A stretch of DNA of 64,000 bases from Streptomyces lydicus. GTDB lineage: Bacteria > Actinomycetota > Actinomycetes > Streptomycetales > Streptomycetaceae. Positions 34,472 to 43,562 of the stretch are shown here, one piece after another. The notes under the pieces are model-generated. The model was not told the origin of the DNA. It was given only the letters and a program-made list of their open reading frames with translations, and did not search any database. A program made the translations under genes and the position numbers. The stretch covers positions 5,270,001 through 5,334,000 of the forward strand of contig NZ_CP017157.1 in assembly GCF_001729485.1 (NCBI RefSeq). The letters are read 5' to 3'. How positions within the stretch are numbered: the stretch's first letter is position 1; every line of letters begins with the position of its first letter.

Positions 34472-35116
34472 TCATACCGCCGGCGCGTTCTGCCGCCGCC
34501 CCTCGCCGGGCACCCCGGGCCCGGTGGCCTCGATCCGGCCCGCCGCGATGCCCTCCGCGAGGGACAGCCGGCCGTCCGCGACGGCCGCGCAGGTCGCGGT
34601 GTCCAGGCGCAGCCGGACGTCGGGGTGCGCGGCGGGGCCCTCCGCGTAGCCGGGGTCCGCGCCGTCGAGGCGGAGGTGGAACTCCCCCTCGTCCAGCGCG
34701 ATGTCGACCACCGCGACGCCTTCCGGGAAGTGTCCGGCGAGCCGTGCGAGGAGCGGCACCGCGAACCAGTGGGCGCGCACCGCGTCGGTCGGCCGCTTCT
34801 CGTCCAGCGCGGGGGCACCCCAGTCGGCGAGCGCGGCGAGGGCGGGCAGCAGGGCGCGGCCGCGGGCGGTGAGTTCGTAGACGTACGCGGCTCCGGGCGG
34901 GGCGAGCCGGCGGCGGGTGACCAGCTCGTCCCGTTCCATGTCCTTCAGGCGGGAGGCGAGCATGTCGGTGCTGACGCCCGGCAGGTCGGCGTGCAGATCG
35001 GTGTAGCGCCGGGAGCCGCCCAGCAGTTCCCGGACGATCAGGAGCGTCCAGCGGTCGCCGACGGCGTCCAGGGCTCGGGCGACGGCGCAGTACTGGTCAT
35101 AACTTCGGCGCGGCAT
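34472..35116 (-). CDS. HxlR family transcriptional regulator with C-terminal extra domain
   Basis: This is a 214-residue protein. Residues about 1-95 are the HxlR winged helix (CAVARALDAVGDRWTLLIVR, GSRRYTDLHADLPGVSTDML, and ELTARGRALLPALAALADWG). Residues 110-214 form a second domain resembling SCP2-type sterol-carrier sequences (VVDIALDEGEFHLRLDGADP), an architecture known in actinobacteria and suggesting a lipophilic effector. Divergent from alaA, with an array of CCAAGT half-sites between them. ATG 35116 is chosen because CxVARALD-type sequence follows directly. Confidence 0.9.
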   Translation of the reverse strand: MPRRSYDQYCAVARALDAVGDRWTLLIVRELLGGSRRYTDLHADLPGVSTDMLASRLKDMERDELVTRRRLAPPGAAYVYELTARGRALLPALAALADWGAPALDEKRPTDAVRAHWFAVPLLARLAGHFPEGVAVVDIALDEGEFHLRLDGADPGYAEGPAAHPDVRLRLDTATCAAVADGRLSLAEGIAAGRIEATGPGVPGEGRRQNAPAV

Positions 35117-35145
35117 GACACCAGCATAGACAGAAGTTGGACTTT

Positions 35146-35172
35146 CCAAGTGGCCACTTGGTAAAACCAAGT
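35146..35172. promoter_or_regulatory. Palindromic operator array between HxlR gene and alaA
   Basis: CCAAGTGGCCACTTGG (35146-35161) is a perfect 16-bp palindrome. Its right half ACTTGG (35156-35161) also pairs with CCAAGT at 35167-35172 across TAAAA. Three half-sites thus lie in 27 bases between divergent start codons, as expected for a dimeric HxlR regulator controlling both genes. Confidence 0.75.
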
Positions 35173-35231
35173 AGGGTGTTGACGACGTGCTGCCGCGCCG
35201 CGCGGTGAGCGAGGGACCGGGAGGCCGCCGC

Positions 35232-36443
35232 ATGCAGTTCAAGCAGTCCAGCAAGATGGCCGACGTCTGCTACGAGATCCGCGGGCCGGTGATCGAGCAC
35301 GCGGACGCGCTGGAGGAGGCCGGCCACAGCGTGCTGCGGCTGAACACCGGCAATCCGGCGCTGTTCGGCTTCGAGTGCCCCGAGGAGATCCTCCAGGACG
35401 TGATGCGCAACCTCTCCCGCGCGCACGGCTACACGGAGTCCCGCGGCATCCTCTCGGCCCGGCGCGCGGTGGCCCAGCACTACCAGCAGAACGGGCTGCC
35501 GGACGTCGACGTCGACGACATCTATCTCGGCAACGGCGTCTCGGAACTCGTCTCGATGGCGGTGCAGGCGCTCCTCGACGACGGCGACGAGGTGCTGATC
35601 CCGGCCCCCGACTTCCCCCTGTGGACCGCGGTCACCACGCTGGCCGGCGGCAAGGCCGTGCACTACCTGTGCGACGAGTCCGCCGACTGGCTGCCGGACC
35701 TCGACGACCTCGCCTCGAAGATCACCGACCGGACCCGGGCGATGGTCATCATCAACCCCAACAACCCCACCGGCGCCGTCTACCCCCGCGAGCTGCTGGA
35801 GGGCATGCTCGACCTCGCCCGGCGCCACCAGCTGATGGTCTTCGCCGACGAGATCTACGACCGGATCCTCTACGACGACGAGGTCCACCACCACGCCGCG
35901 GTGGTCGCCCCCGACCTGGTGTGCCTGACCTTCAGCGGACTGTCCAAGTCCTACCGCGTGGCCGGCTTCCGCTCCGGCTGGCTGGTGGTCTCCGGCCCCA
36001 AGCAGCACGCCGCCGACTACCTGGAGGGCCTGGGCACCCTCGCCTCCATGCGGCTGTGCCCGAACGCGCCCGCGCAGTACGCCATCCAGGCGGCGCTCGG
36101 CGGCCGGCAGTCCATCAAGGACCTGGTGCTGCCCGGCGGCCGGCTGCGCGAACAGCGGGACGTGGCCTGGGAGCGGCTCAACGAGATCCCGGGCGTCTCC
36201 TGCGTCAAGCCCAGGGGCGCGCTCTACGCCTTCCCGCGCCTCGACCCCGCCGTACACAAGATCCACGACGACGAGAAGTTCGTGCTGGACCTGCTCCTGC
36301 GGGAGAAGATCCAGGTCGTCCAGGGCACCGGCTTCAACTGGCCGCGCCCCGACCACTTCCGCGTGCTCACCCTGCCGCACGCCGACGACCTCGACGCGGC
36401 GATCAGCCGGATCGGCCGCTTCCTGGCGGGCTACCGCCAGTAG
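35232..36443 (+). CDS. alaA: Alanine-synthesising PLP aminotransferase (AlaA-like)
   Basis: This is a 403-residue class I aminotransferase that converts pyruvate and glutamate to alanine. The sequence is strikingly close to E. coli AlaA as I remember it, for example VCYEIRGPV, IYLGNGVSELVSMA, INPNNPTGAVY, VFADEIYDRILYDD and the end WPRPDHFRVLTLPHADDL. The PLP lysine is in SGLSKSYRVAGFRSGW. ATG 35232 has GGGAGG eight bases upstream. The HxlR operator array lies just upstream, so it is probably regulated by the divergent gene. It precedes the ergothioneine operon but 313 bases separate them. Confidence 0.92.
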   Translation: MQFKQSSKMADVCYEIRGPVIEHADALEEAGHSVLRLNTGNPALFGFECPEEILQDVMRNLSRAHGYTESRGILSARRAVAQHYQQNGLPDVDVDDIYLGNGVSELVSMAVQALLDDGDEVLIPAPDFPLWTAVTTLAGGKAVHYLCDESADWLPDLDDLASKITDRTRAMVIINPNNPTGAVYPRELLEGMLDLARRHQLMVFADEIYDRILYDDEVHHHAAVVAPDLVCLTFSGLSKSYRVAGFRSGWLVVSGPKQHAADYLEGLGTLASMRLCPNAPAQYAIQAALGGRQSIKDLVLPGGRLREQRDVAWERLNEIPGVSCVKPRGALYAFPRLDPAVHKIHDDEKFVLDLLLREKIQVVQGTGFNWPRPDHFRVLTLPHADDLDAAISRIGRFLAGYRQ

Positions 36444-36756
36444 GGCCCGCCGTCCCGCTCCCGGACCCGCCCCCGCACCCCTCTCCGGCTCACCCCAACG
36501 GCGGTACGCCGTTCCCGCCCCCGTCCGCCGCCCGCCGGCCAGGTCAGGGGGCGCGCGAGCGGGCAGGAAGGCCGTCCTGGCGGCAGGAGGGCGCCGCGGT
36601 ACCGTGGAGGAGTCCCTCACTCCGGACCGGCCGGTCTCCCCGCGTCGGCCCGCCCGGCGCCCTCGGTCCGGCCGACGCGCCCTTGAGCGCACGGCGCGCA
36701 GCCGATTAGGTGGAGGGCGGCAATCCTGCCGCGACCCCACGAGGGAGAGGGATTCC
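36444..36756. other. 313-base intergenic region upstream of egtA
   Basis: This holds the egtA promoter. A possible housekeeping promoter is TTGAGC (36683-36688) and TTAGGT (36706-36711) with a 17-base spacer, 45 bases before the egtA ATG; the -10 match is modest. The rest is C-rich. I saw no strong hairpin, operator palindrome or reading frame of merit. Confidence 0.35.
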
Positions 36757-38037
36757 ATGCCCGTACGGCCTGCAGTCACGGAAGCGGAACTCGAAGCGCA
36801 TCTGCACGGCATATGCTTCAAGACGGGCCCGCCACGCCGTATCGGCGTCGAGATCGAATTCCTGGTCCACGACGCGCGCAACCCCCGATGTCCGGTCGAA
36901 CCCGACCGGCTGCACGAAGCCGCCGACGCGCTGCGCGCACTGCCCCTCCGCTCCCTGCTGACCTTCGAACCCGGCGGTCAGCTGGAACTGAGTTCGCAGC
37001 CCGCCGCCTCCCTGACCGAGTGCATCGAGTCCGTGACGGCCGACCTCGCACTGGTACGCCCCGCCATGCTGGCGCGGGGCCTGGGGATGGCCGGCCACGG
37101 TCACAACCCGTGGCACCCACCACGCCGGGTACTGACCGACCCCCGCTACAACGCCATGGAGGCGTACTTCGACCGCTGGGGCTCCGCCGGGCGGTCCATG
37201 ATGTGCGCCACCGCGTCCGTGCAGGTGTGCGTGGACGCCGGGTACGACGAGCCGGGACCGCTCGGGCACGGCCGGCGCTGGCTGCTGGCCCACCTGCTGG
37301 GCGCGGTGCTGGCCGCGGCCTTCGCCAATTCGCCGACCAGCGAGGGCTGCCCCACCGGCTACCGCACCACCCGCCAGCTCATCTGGTCCCAGCTCGACCC
37401 GGACCGTACGCTCGCGCCGCCGCTGGGACCGGACCCGCGCACCGCGTGGGCCCGCTACGTCCTGGACGCCCCCGTGATGTGCATCCGCACCGACGACGGG
37501 CCCTGGGACGCGCCGGAGGGGCTCACCTTCCGGGACTGGGTCCGTACCGGCGTGCCCCGGCCCCCCACCCAGGAGGACCTCGACTACCACCTCACCACGC
37601 TCTTCCCGCCCGTACGGCCGCGCGGCCATCTGGAGCTGCGCATGATCGACGCCCAGTCCGGCGACGCCGGGTGGGTGGTGCCGCTGGCCGTGACCGCCGC
37701 GCTGTTCGACGACCCGGAGGCCGCCGAGCGCGCCTACCGCACGGTCAAGGCGCTGGCCGAGACGGCGGGTCCGCGGCCGGCGCCGCGCAATCCGCTGTGG
37801 CGGCGGGCCGCCCGCGGGGGGCTGACCGATCCGGAGCTGCACGCCGCGGCGGTGGCGTGTTTCGCCGCGGCCGAGGAGGCGCTGCCGCGGCTCGGCGCCT
37901 CCCCGGAGGTGCGTGCGGCGGTCGCGGGGTTCACCGAGCGCTATGTGGCGCGCGGCCGCTGTCCCGCGGACGACCACCTCGATGCCCTGTACACCGCGGA
38001 GAGCGACGACCTCATTCCTGGGAAGGACAGCCAGTGA
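36757..38037 (+). CDS. egtA: Glutamate-cysteine ligase EgtA (ergothioneine synthesis)
   Basis: This is a 426-residue ATP-dependent ligase that joins glutamate and cysteine, giving the gamma-glutamylcysteine used by EgtB. Family motifs are RRIGVEIEFLVHD near residue 30, FEPGGQLELSSQP, MCATASVQVCVD, LAAAFANSPTSEG and RGHLELRMIDAQSG, as in GCS2-type ligases. GAGGGAGAGG precedes the ATG at 36757, which decides the start against upstream in-frame GTG codons. It is the first gene of a four-gene operon; its stop overlaps the egtB start. Confidence 0.93.
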   Translation: MPVRPAVTEAELEAHLHGICFKTGPPRRIGVEIEFLVHDARNPRCPVEPDRLHEAADALRALPLRSLLTFEPGGQLELSSQPAASLTECIESVTADLALVRPAMLARGLGMAGHGHNPWHPPRRVLTDPRYNAMEAYFDRWGSAGRSMMCATASVQVCVDAGYDEPGPLGHGRRWLLAHLLGAVLAAAFANSPTSEGCPTGYRTTRQLIWSQLDPDRTLAPPLGPDPRTAWARYVLDAPVMCIRTDDGPWDAPEGLTFRDWVRTGVPRPPTQEDLDYHLTTLFPPVRPRGHLELRMIDAQSGDAGWVVPLAVTAALFDDPEAAERAYRTVKALAETAGPRPAPRNPLWRRAARGGLTDPELHAAAVACFAAAEEALPRLGASPEVRAAVAGFTERYVARGRCPADDHLDALYTAESDDLIPGKDSQ

Positions 38038-39353
38038 CCATCGATCCCGAGCTCCTCCGTGAGCGGGCGGCCTCGGCACTGCTCGCCGCCCGCGACCGCA
38101 CCCACCTGCTGACCACCTGCGTCGAGCACCCCGATCTCGTCGCCCAGCACTCCCCGCTGATGTCCCCGCTGGTGTGGGACCTGGCGCACATAGGCAACCA
38201 GGAGGAGCAGTGGCTGCTGCGCACCGTCGGCGGCCGTGAGGCGCTGCGGCCGGACATCGACTCCGTCTACGACGCCTTCGAGCATCCGCGCGCCGCACGC
38301 CCCTCGCTGCCGCTGCTGGCGCCGGACGAGGCGCACGGCTATGTCGCCGAGGTCCGCGGCCGGGTGCTGGACATCCTCGAACGCGCCCCGCTGCACGGCG
38401 GTCCGCTGCTGGACTCCGGCTTCGCCTTCGGCATGATCGCCCAGCACGAGCAGCAGCACGACGAGACCATGCTCATCACGCACCAGCTGCGCCGCGGGCC
38501 CGCCGTGCTCACCGCGCCCGAGCCGCCGCCCCTCTCCGACGAAATCATCCCGGCCGAGGTGCTCGTCCCCGGCGGGCCGTTCCTCATGGGGACGTCCACC
38601 GAGCCCTGGGCACTGGACAACGAACGGCCCGCGCACCGCCGCCTGGTACCCGCCTTCCTGATCGACACCACACCGGTCAGCAACGGCGCCTACCAGCGGT
38701 TCATCGAGGCCGGCGGCTACGACGACCCGCGCTGGTGGGAGCCGGCGGGCTGGGCGCAGGTGCAGGAGCACAAGCTGCGGGCCCCGCTGTTCTGGAAGCG
38801 GGACGGCGGCCAGTGGCTGCGCCGGCGGTTCGGCGTGACCGAGCCGGTGCCGCCGGACGAGCCGGTGCTGCACGTCAGCTGGTACGAGGCGGACGCCTAC
38901 GCCCGCTGGGCGGGCCGGCGGCTGCCCACCGAGGCCGAGTGGGAGAAGGCCGCCCGCCACGACCCGGCGACCGGCCGGGCCATGCGCTATCCCTGGGGTG
39001 ACGAGGACCCCACTCCGGCGCACGCCAACCTCGGCCAGCGGCATCTGCGGCCGGCCGCGATCGGCAGCTACCCCGACGGCCAGTCGCCGCTCGGCGTACG
39101 CCAGTTGATCGGCGACGTGTGGGAGTGGACGGCGAGCGACTTCCTGCCCTACCCGGGCTTCGCCGCGTTCCCCTACCGGGAGTACTCGGAAGTGTTCTTC
39201 GGCGACGGGCACAAGGTGCTGCGCGGCGGGTCGTTCGCGGTCGACCCGGTCGCCTGCCGGGGCACCTTCCGCAACTGGGACCTGCCGGTCCGGCGGCAGA
39301 TCTTCTCCGGGTTCCGCACCGCCAGGGACGCCGACCCGATGGCGGAAGCATGA
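38034..39353 (+). CDS. egtB: Ergothioneine sulfoxide synthase EgtB
   Basis: This is a 439-residue iron enzyme that couples gamma-glutamylcysteine (or cysteine) to hercynine with oxygen. The N-terminal DinB-like domain holds the three iron-binding histidines, H52 (WDLAHIGNQE), H138 and H142 (AQHEQQHDETM), positions close to those of mycobacterial EgtB. The C-terminal FGE-sulfatase domain starts about residue 175 (VPGGPFLMGTSTEPWALDNE) and ends RQIFSGFRTARD. The GTG at 38034 overlaps the egtA stop (GTGA), with GGAAGGA upstream, so translation is coupled. Confidence 0.95.
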   Translation: MTIDPELLRERAASALLAARDRTHLLTTCVEHPDLVAQHSPLMSPLVWDLAHIGNQEEQWLLRTVGGREALRPDIDSVYDAFEHPRAARPSLPLLAPDEAHGYVAEVRGRVLDILERAPLHGGPLLDSGFAFGMIAQHEQQHDETMLITHQLRRGPAVLTAPEPPPLSDEIIPAEVLVPGGPFLMGTSTEPWALDNERPAHRRLVPAFLIDTTPVSNGAYQRFIEAGGYDDPRWWEPAGWAQVQEHKLRAPLFWKRDGGQWLRRRFGVTEPVPPDEPVLHVSWYEADAYARWAGRRLPTEAEWEKAARHDPATGRAMRYPWGDEDPTPAHANLGQRHLRPAAIGSYPDGQSPLGVRQLIGDVWEWTASDFLPYPGFAAFPYREYSEVFFGDGHKVLRGGSFAVDPVACRGTFRNWDLPVRRQIFSGFRTARDADPMAEA

Positions 39354-39381
39354 GGCCCGCGACCCGGGAGGCGAGCAGCTG

Positions 39382-40137
39382 ATGTGCCGTCATATCGCTT
39401 ATCTGGGGCCGGAGATACCCTTCGGCCAGATCGTGCTGGATCCCCCGCACAGCCTGTACCGGCAGTCGTGGGCGCCGCGGCGCCAGCGGTACGGCACGGT
39501 CAACGCGGACGGGTTCGGCGTCGGCTGGTACGCACCGGGCGACCCGGTGCCCGCCCGCTACCGGCGGGCCGGCCCGATCTGGGCCGACGAGCAACTTCCG
39601 GACCTGGCACGGGTGGTGCGCACCGGCGCGCTGCTGGCCGCCGTACGGGACGCCACCGTGGCCGGGGCCGATGCCGAGGCGGCCGCCGCGCCGTTCGCCG
39701 CCGGGCGCTACCTCTTCAGCCACAACGGCGCGGTGACCGGCTGGCCGGACTCCCTGGCGCCGCTGGCCGCCGAGCTGCCACCGGCGGAGCTGCTGCGGCT
39801 CCAGGCGCGCTGCGACGCGGCGTTCGTGTGGGCGCTGGTCCGGCACCGGCTGACGCGCGGCGACGAGCCCGGCGAGGCGCTGGCCGAAACGGTCACCTCC
39901 GTCGCCGCGGCCGCCCCCGGCTCCCGGCTCAACCTGCTACTGACCGACGGCACCTCCATCACCGCCACGACCTGGGGCGACACCCTGTTCCACCTGGCCG
40001 TTCCCGGCGGTGGCCGGGTTGTCGCCGCGGAGCCGTACGACGATTCCCCCCACTGGACCGAGGTCCCCGACCGCACCCTGCTGCGCGCCACCCGGACCGA
40101 AGTCCACCTCACCCCGCTCAAGGAGCCCGCCACGTGA
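39382..40137 (+). CDS. egtC: Gamma-glutamyl-hercynylcysteine sulfoxide hydrolase EgtC
   Basis: This 251-residue class II glutamine amidotransferase-fold hydrolase removes the gamma-glutamyl group after the EgtB step. The catalytic cysteine is residue 2 (MCRHIAYLGP), exposed after removal of methionine. NADGFGVGWYAPGDPVPARY and YLFSHNGAVTGWPDSL are the other active-site segments. GGGAGG lies about 10 bases before the ATG at 39382, 28 bases after egtB. Confidence 0.94.
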   Translation: MCRHIAYLGPEIPFGQIVLDPPHSLYRQSWAPRRQRYGTVNADGFGVGWYAPGDPVPARYRRAGPIWADEQLPDLARVVRTGALLAAVRDATVAGADAEAAAAPFAAGRYLFSHNGAVTGWPDSLAPLAAELPPAELLRLQARCDAAFVWALVRHRLTRGDEPGEALAETVTSVAAAAPGSRLNLLLTDGTSITATTWGDTLFHLAVPGGGRVVAAEPYDDSPHWTEVPDRTLLRATRTEVHLTPLKEPAT

Positions 40138-41096
40138 GCCCCCTCAGCATCACCCGCACCCTCCCTGCCGACGCCACCGCGGCCGCGCTGCGCGCCGATG
40201 TTGCCCAGGGACTGTCCCGTACCCCCAAGCAGCTGCCGCCCAAGTGGTTCTACGACGCCCGCGGCAGCGAGCTGTTCGAAGAGATCACCAAACTTCCCGA
40301 CTACTACCCGACCCGCGCCGAGCGGGAGATCCTGCTCACCCGCGCCGACCACATCGCCGCGGCCACCAACGCGCGCACGCTGATCGAGCTGGGCTCCGGG
40401 TCCTCCGACAAGACCCGCCACCTCATCGGCGCGCTGACCGGCCTGCAGACCTATGTGCCCGTCGACGTCAGCGAGTCCGCGCTGGCCGCGGCGGGCGAGG
40501 CACTGCTCGCCGAGCACCCCGGGCTCACCGTGCACGCCCTGGTCGCCGACTTCCAGCAGGGCCTCGCGCTGCCCGACACGCCCGGCCCGCGGCTGCTCGC
40601 CTTCCTCGGCGGCACCCTGGGGAACCTGCTGCCCGACGAGCGCGCCGCGTTCCTGCACGCCGTGCACGCCGCGCTCTCCCCGGGGGACGCCCTGCTGCTC
40701 GGCACCGACCTCGTCAAGGACGAGGCCACGCTGGTGGCGGCGTACGACGATCCGCAGGGAGTGACGGCCGCGTTCAACAAGAACGTGCTCCAGGTCATCA
40801 ACCGTGAGCTGGGCGGCGACTTCGACCCCGCGGACTTCGACCACGTCGCGCTGTGGAACGCCGAGCACGAGTGGATCGAGATGCGGCTGCGGGCCCGCAA
40901 GGAGCTGACCGTCAAGATTCCCGGCGTGGATCTGGCGGCGACCTTCGCGGCCGGTGAGGACGTACGCACCGAGATCTCGGCGAAGTTCCGCGAGGACGGC
41001 GTACGCACCGAACTCGCCGCGGCCGGTATGGAGTTGACCAATTGGTGGACGGACAGCGCGGACCGCTTCGCGCTGTCGCTGTCGTTCCGCGCCTGA
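40134..41096 (+). CDS. egtD: L-histidine N-alpha-methyltransferase EgtD
   Basis: This 320-residue SAM-dependent enzyme trimethylates histidine to hercynine, the first committed step of ergothioneine synthesis. Motifs are LPPKWFYDARGSELFEEITK and LPDYYPTRAEREIL near residues 35-65, the SAM site LIELGSGSSDKTRHLI, and FLGGTLGNL. NKNVLQVINRELGGDFD and the final WWTDSADRFALSLS are also typical. The GTG at 40134 overlaps the egtC stop. A strong terminator follows 16 bases after the gene. Confidence 0.95.
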   Translation: MSPLSITRTLPADATAAALRADVAQGLSRTPKQLPPKWFYDARGSELFEEITKLPDYYPTRAEREILLTRADHIAAATNARTLIELGSGSSDKTRHLIGALTGLQTYVPVDVSESALAAAGEALLAEHPGLTVHALVADFQQGLALPDTPGPRLLAFLGGTLGNLLPDERAAFLHAVHAALSPGDALLLGTDLVKDEATLVAAYDDPQGVTAAFNKNVLQVINRELGGDFDPADFDHVALWNAEHEWIEMRLRARKELTVKIPGVDLAATFAAGEDVRTEISAKFREDGVRTELAAAGMELTNWWTDSADRFALSLSFRA

Positions 41097-41112
41097 CCGT
41101 TCCCGTCGTTTC

Positions 41113-41144
41113 CGGCCGGTGTGCCTCTCGGCACGCCGGCCGGG
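41113..41144. terminator. Terminator of the egtABCD operon
   Basis: CCGGCCGGTGTGCC (41113-41126) pairs over 14 positions (one G-U) with GGCACGCCGGCCGG (41131-41144) around a TCTC tetraloop. It is the tightest hairpin in this part of the window. Confidence 0.85.
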
Positions 41145-41240
41145 TGTCATGTCCGCGGCCGGTGTGGTTCCATGCCTCGACCGCAGCGGCGCACCGGCAT
41201 GCCGGTGTGCCGCACGCAGACTCGACGGCAGGGGAAGCGG

Positions 41241-42191
41241 ATGGGGCAGGGGCCGGGAACGGGGCTGGATCGACGGGGGTTCCTCAGAGGGGCGGCCGGG
41301 CTGTCGGCCGCCGGCGTGCTGGCGGGGCTGGGCAGCGGGGCCGTCACGGCGCAGGCCGCGGTCCGCCGGCGGGCGGCACCCGCCGCACTCTCCGTACAGG
41401 ACTGGATGTCGGCGCTCCCGGACAGCACGCCCGTCCAGCGCCTCACGATCCCCGGCACCCATGACTCCGGCGCCCGGATCGGCGGCCCCTGGGTCGCCTG
41501 CCAGAACACCGCCGTCGACGCCCAACTCGCCTCCGGCATCCGCTTCCTGGACGTCCGCTGCCGGGCCGTCGACAATGTCTTCGCCATCCATCACGGCGCC
41601 TTCTACCAGCAGCTGATGTTCGGCGACGTGCTCAACGCCTGCCGGGCGTTCCTCCAGGCGCACCCCACGGAAACCGTGCTGATGCGGGTCAAGCAGGAGT
41701 ACTCCGAGGTCAGCGCCGAGGAGTTCCGCCGGATCTTCACCCTTTACCTGGACGACAAGGGCTACCGTCCGCTCTTCCGGCTGGACGGCGGCCTGCCGGC
41801 CCTCGGCCAGGCACGCGGGAAGGTCGTCCTGCTGGCGGACTCCGACGGCCTGGGCGGCGTCCGCTACGGCGACCCGCAGCTGTTCGACATCCAGGACGAC
41901 TACATGGCGGAGCCGTTCGGGAAGTGGCCCAAGGTCGAGGCCCAGTTCCGCAAGGCCGCCGGCCAGCCCGGCAAGCTGTTCGTCAACTACGTCAGCACCG
42001 CCGCGCTGCTCCCCCCGCGCTCCAACGCCGACCGCCTCAACCCCCAGGTCAAGGGGCTCCTGGAGGGCTCGGAGGGCAGCTCGTGGACGGGGCTGGGCAT
42101 CGTGCCGATGGACTTCCCGAACGAGTTCGGGCTGGCGGAGACGCTGATCCGGCACAACGTGGCGGGGAGCCGGGTGCGGCTGACGCCGTGA
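41241..42191 (+). CDS. Tat-exported phosphatidylinositol-specific phospholipase C
   Basis: This is a 316-residue enzyme. Residues about 8-40 carry a twin-arginine signal (LDRRGFLRGAAGLSAAG). The PI-PLC X-domain follows with the two catalytic histidines in TIPGTHDSGA and FAIHHGAFYQQ; LDVRCRAVD and TVLMRVKQEY are neighbouring strands. The reaction is release of inositol phosphate from phosphatidylinositol, a major actinobacterial lipid. ATG 41241 has AGGGGAA upstream and starts the signal; upstream in-frame ATG codons lack one. A hairpin follows the gene. Confidence 0.9.
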   Translation: MGQGPGTGLDRRGFLRGAAGLSAAGVLAGLGSGAVTAQAAVRRRAAPAALSVQDWMSALPDSTPVQRLTIPGTHDSGARIGGPWVACQNTAVDAQLASGIRFLDVRCRAVDNVFAIHHGAFYQQLMFGDVLNACRAFLQAHPTETVLMRVKQEYSEVSAEEFRRIFTLYLDDKGYRPLFRLDGGLPALGQARGKVVLLADSDGLGGVRYGDPQLFDIQDDYMAEPFGKWPKVEAQFRKAAGQPGKLFVNYVSTAALLPPRSNADRLNPQVKGLLEGSEGSSWTGLGIVPMDFPNEFGLAETLIRHNVAGSRVRLTP

Positions 42192-42201
42192 CCGGGCGCC
42201 G

Positions 42202-42232
42202 GGGCCGGCCGGGAATGTCACCCGACCGGCCC
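42202..42232. terminator. Terminator after the Tat-exported PI-PLC gene
   Basis: GGGCCGGCCGGG (42202-42213) pairs with CCCGACCGGCCC (42221-42232) with one mismatch and a 7-base loop. Confidence 0.65.
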
Positions 42233-42395
42233 AGTGCCCGCCCGCCCGGTCCGCGCGGCTCGGCCCGCGGGCGTCCCGTACCGGCCTGCCGGGCATCGCG
42301 GCAGGCCACCACCACCCCGCCCTTCGGGCTTCGGGTGCGCTGATCCGCCCGGGTGACCCAACCAAGACGCGCCGCCCTGCATCAGACTGGGTGAA

Positions 42396-43562
42396 ATGTC
42401 TGGTTCCGGCGCCGTCCCGGCGTACGAGGGGGCGCCGCCGGCTGATGCGGCGAGGCGGCTGTTGGTGGAGACGAGCGAACGCGGGACCGCGACGGCGGGG
42501 AACGCGGGCGGTGCGGCCGACGCCACCGGGGCGTGGGCGGGCGACTGCCCCGTCCCCGGCGCGCCGGCCTGCACCGGGCGCGGCCGGCCCGGCGTTCCGC
42601 TGCGGGCGACCCTGGCGCTCGGTGCGCTCACGGTCGTCATGGGCAGCACGGTGCTGGCGCTGGGCGCTCCGCCGCGCGAGCCGTACCTGGCCGCCGGGGA
42701 CAGCGCCACCGGCTCGTACCTCACCACCCGCGCCGACGGCGACCAGGCCGCCGCCGCGGTGCTCGCCGGCCCGTACGAGGAGGTGGCGGGGCCGCCGGTG
42801 GCGGCGCGCCGCGGCGGCGGGCGGGCGGCCGCGGCGTCCCCGCCCTCCTCCCGGCCCCTGGTGGCCGCCGCGGCGGCCCCCTCGCCGGCCATCGGCGCGC
42901 TCTTCTCCCCCGGCGACGACGGCGATCCGGCCCACCACTGCACCGCGAGCGTGGTGCACTCCCCCGCGGGCGACCTCGTCGTCACGGCCGCGCACTGCGT
43001 GCACGACGGCGGCTTCCGCACCCGGCTGGTGTTCGTGCCCGGGCTGCACGACCGGATCGCGCCGTACGGCCTGTGGGTGCCCGCCCGCGTCCTCGTCGAT
43101 CCGCGGTGGATCAGCGACCGGGACCCCGATCACGACGTGGCCTTCCTGCGCATGCGCAGAGCCGGCCGGGTCGGCGGCCGGATAGAGGACCTCACCGGCG
43201 CCGAACGGATCCGCTTCGACGCCCCGGCCGGGCGCCCCGCGCTGCTGACCGGCTACCCCGCCGACCAGGAGACCCCGGTCAGCTGCCGGCACACCGCGGA
43301 CGCCGAAGGACCGGCCCAACTGCGCTTCGACTGCGCCGGGTTCCCCAACGGCACCAGCGGCGGGCCGATGCTCACCGACGTCGACCCGGGCACCGGCACC
43401 GGCACCCTGATCGGGGTGGTCGGCGGCCTCGACGAGGGCGGCGACGACCTCACCTCGTACAGCAGCCGTTTCGGCAAGGACATCGCCGCGCTCTACCGCC
43501 GTGCGACCGCGGAACCGGCCCCCACGCCGGCCGTCAGGCCCCGCGCGGAACCACGGTCTTGA
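42396..43562 (+). CDS. Membrane-anchored trypsin-like serine protease
   Basis: The protein has 388 residues. About 66 N-terminal residues, Ala/Gly-rich and without a classical signal, precede a membrane helix (RATLALGALTVVMGSTVLAL near 70-90). A disordered Ala/Pro stretch follows, then the protease domain from about residue 165. The triad is His in VVTAAHCVHD, Asp in DHDVAFLRMR and Ser in FPNGTSGGPML, with a G-T-S-G-G-P form of the serine motif. It is probably an outward-facing quality-control or processing protease. ATG 42396 is preceded by GGGTGA. The last 29 bases overlap the convergent phosphodiesterase gene. Confidence 0.87.
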   Translation: MSGSGAVPAYEGAPPADAARRLLVETSERGTATAGNAGGAADATGAWAGDCPVPGAPACTGRGRPGVPLRATLALGALTVVMGSTVLALGAPPREPYLAAGDSATGSYLTTRADGDQAAAAVLAGPYEEVAGPPVAARRGGGRAAAASPPSSRPLVAAAAAPSPAIGALFSPGDDGDPAHHCTASVVHSPAGDLVVTAAHCVHDGGFRTRLVFVPGLHDRIAPYGLWVPARVLVDPRWISDRDPDHDVAFLRMRRAGRVGGRIEDLTGAERIRFDAPAGRPALLTGYPADQETPVSCRHTADAEGPAQLRFDCAGFPNGTSGGPMLTDVDPGTGTGTLIGVVGGLDEGGDDLTSYSSRFGKDIAALYRRATAEPAPTPAVRPRAEPRS

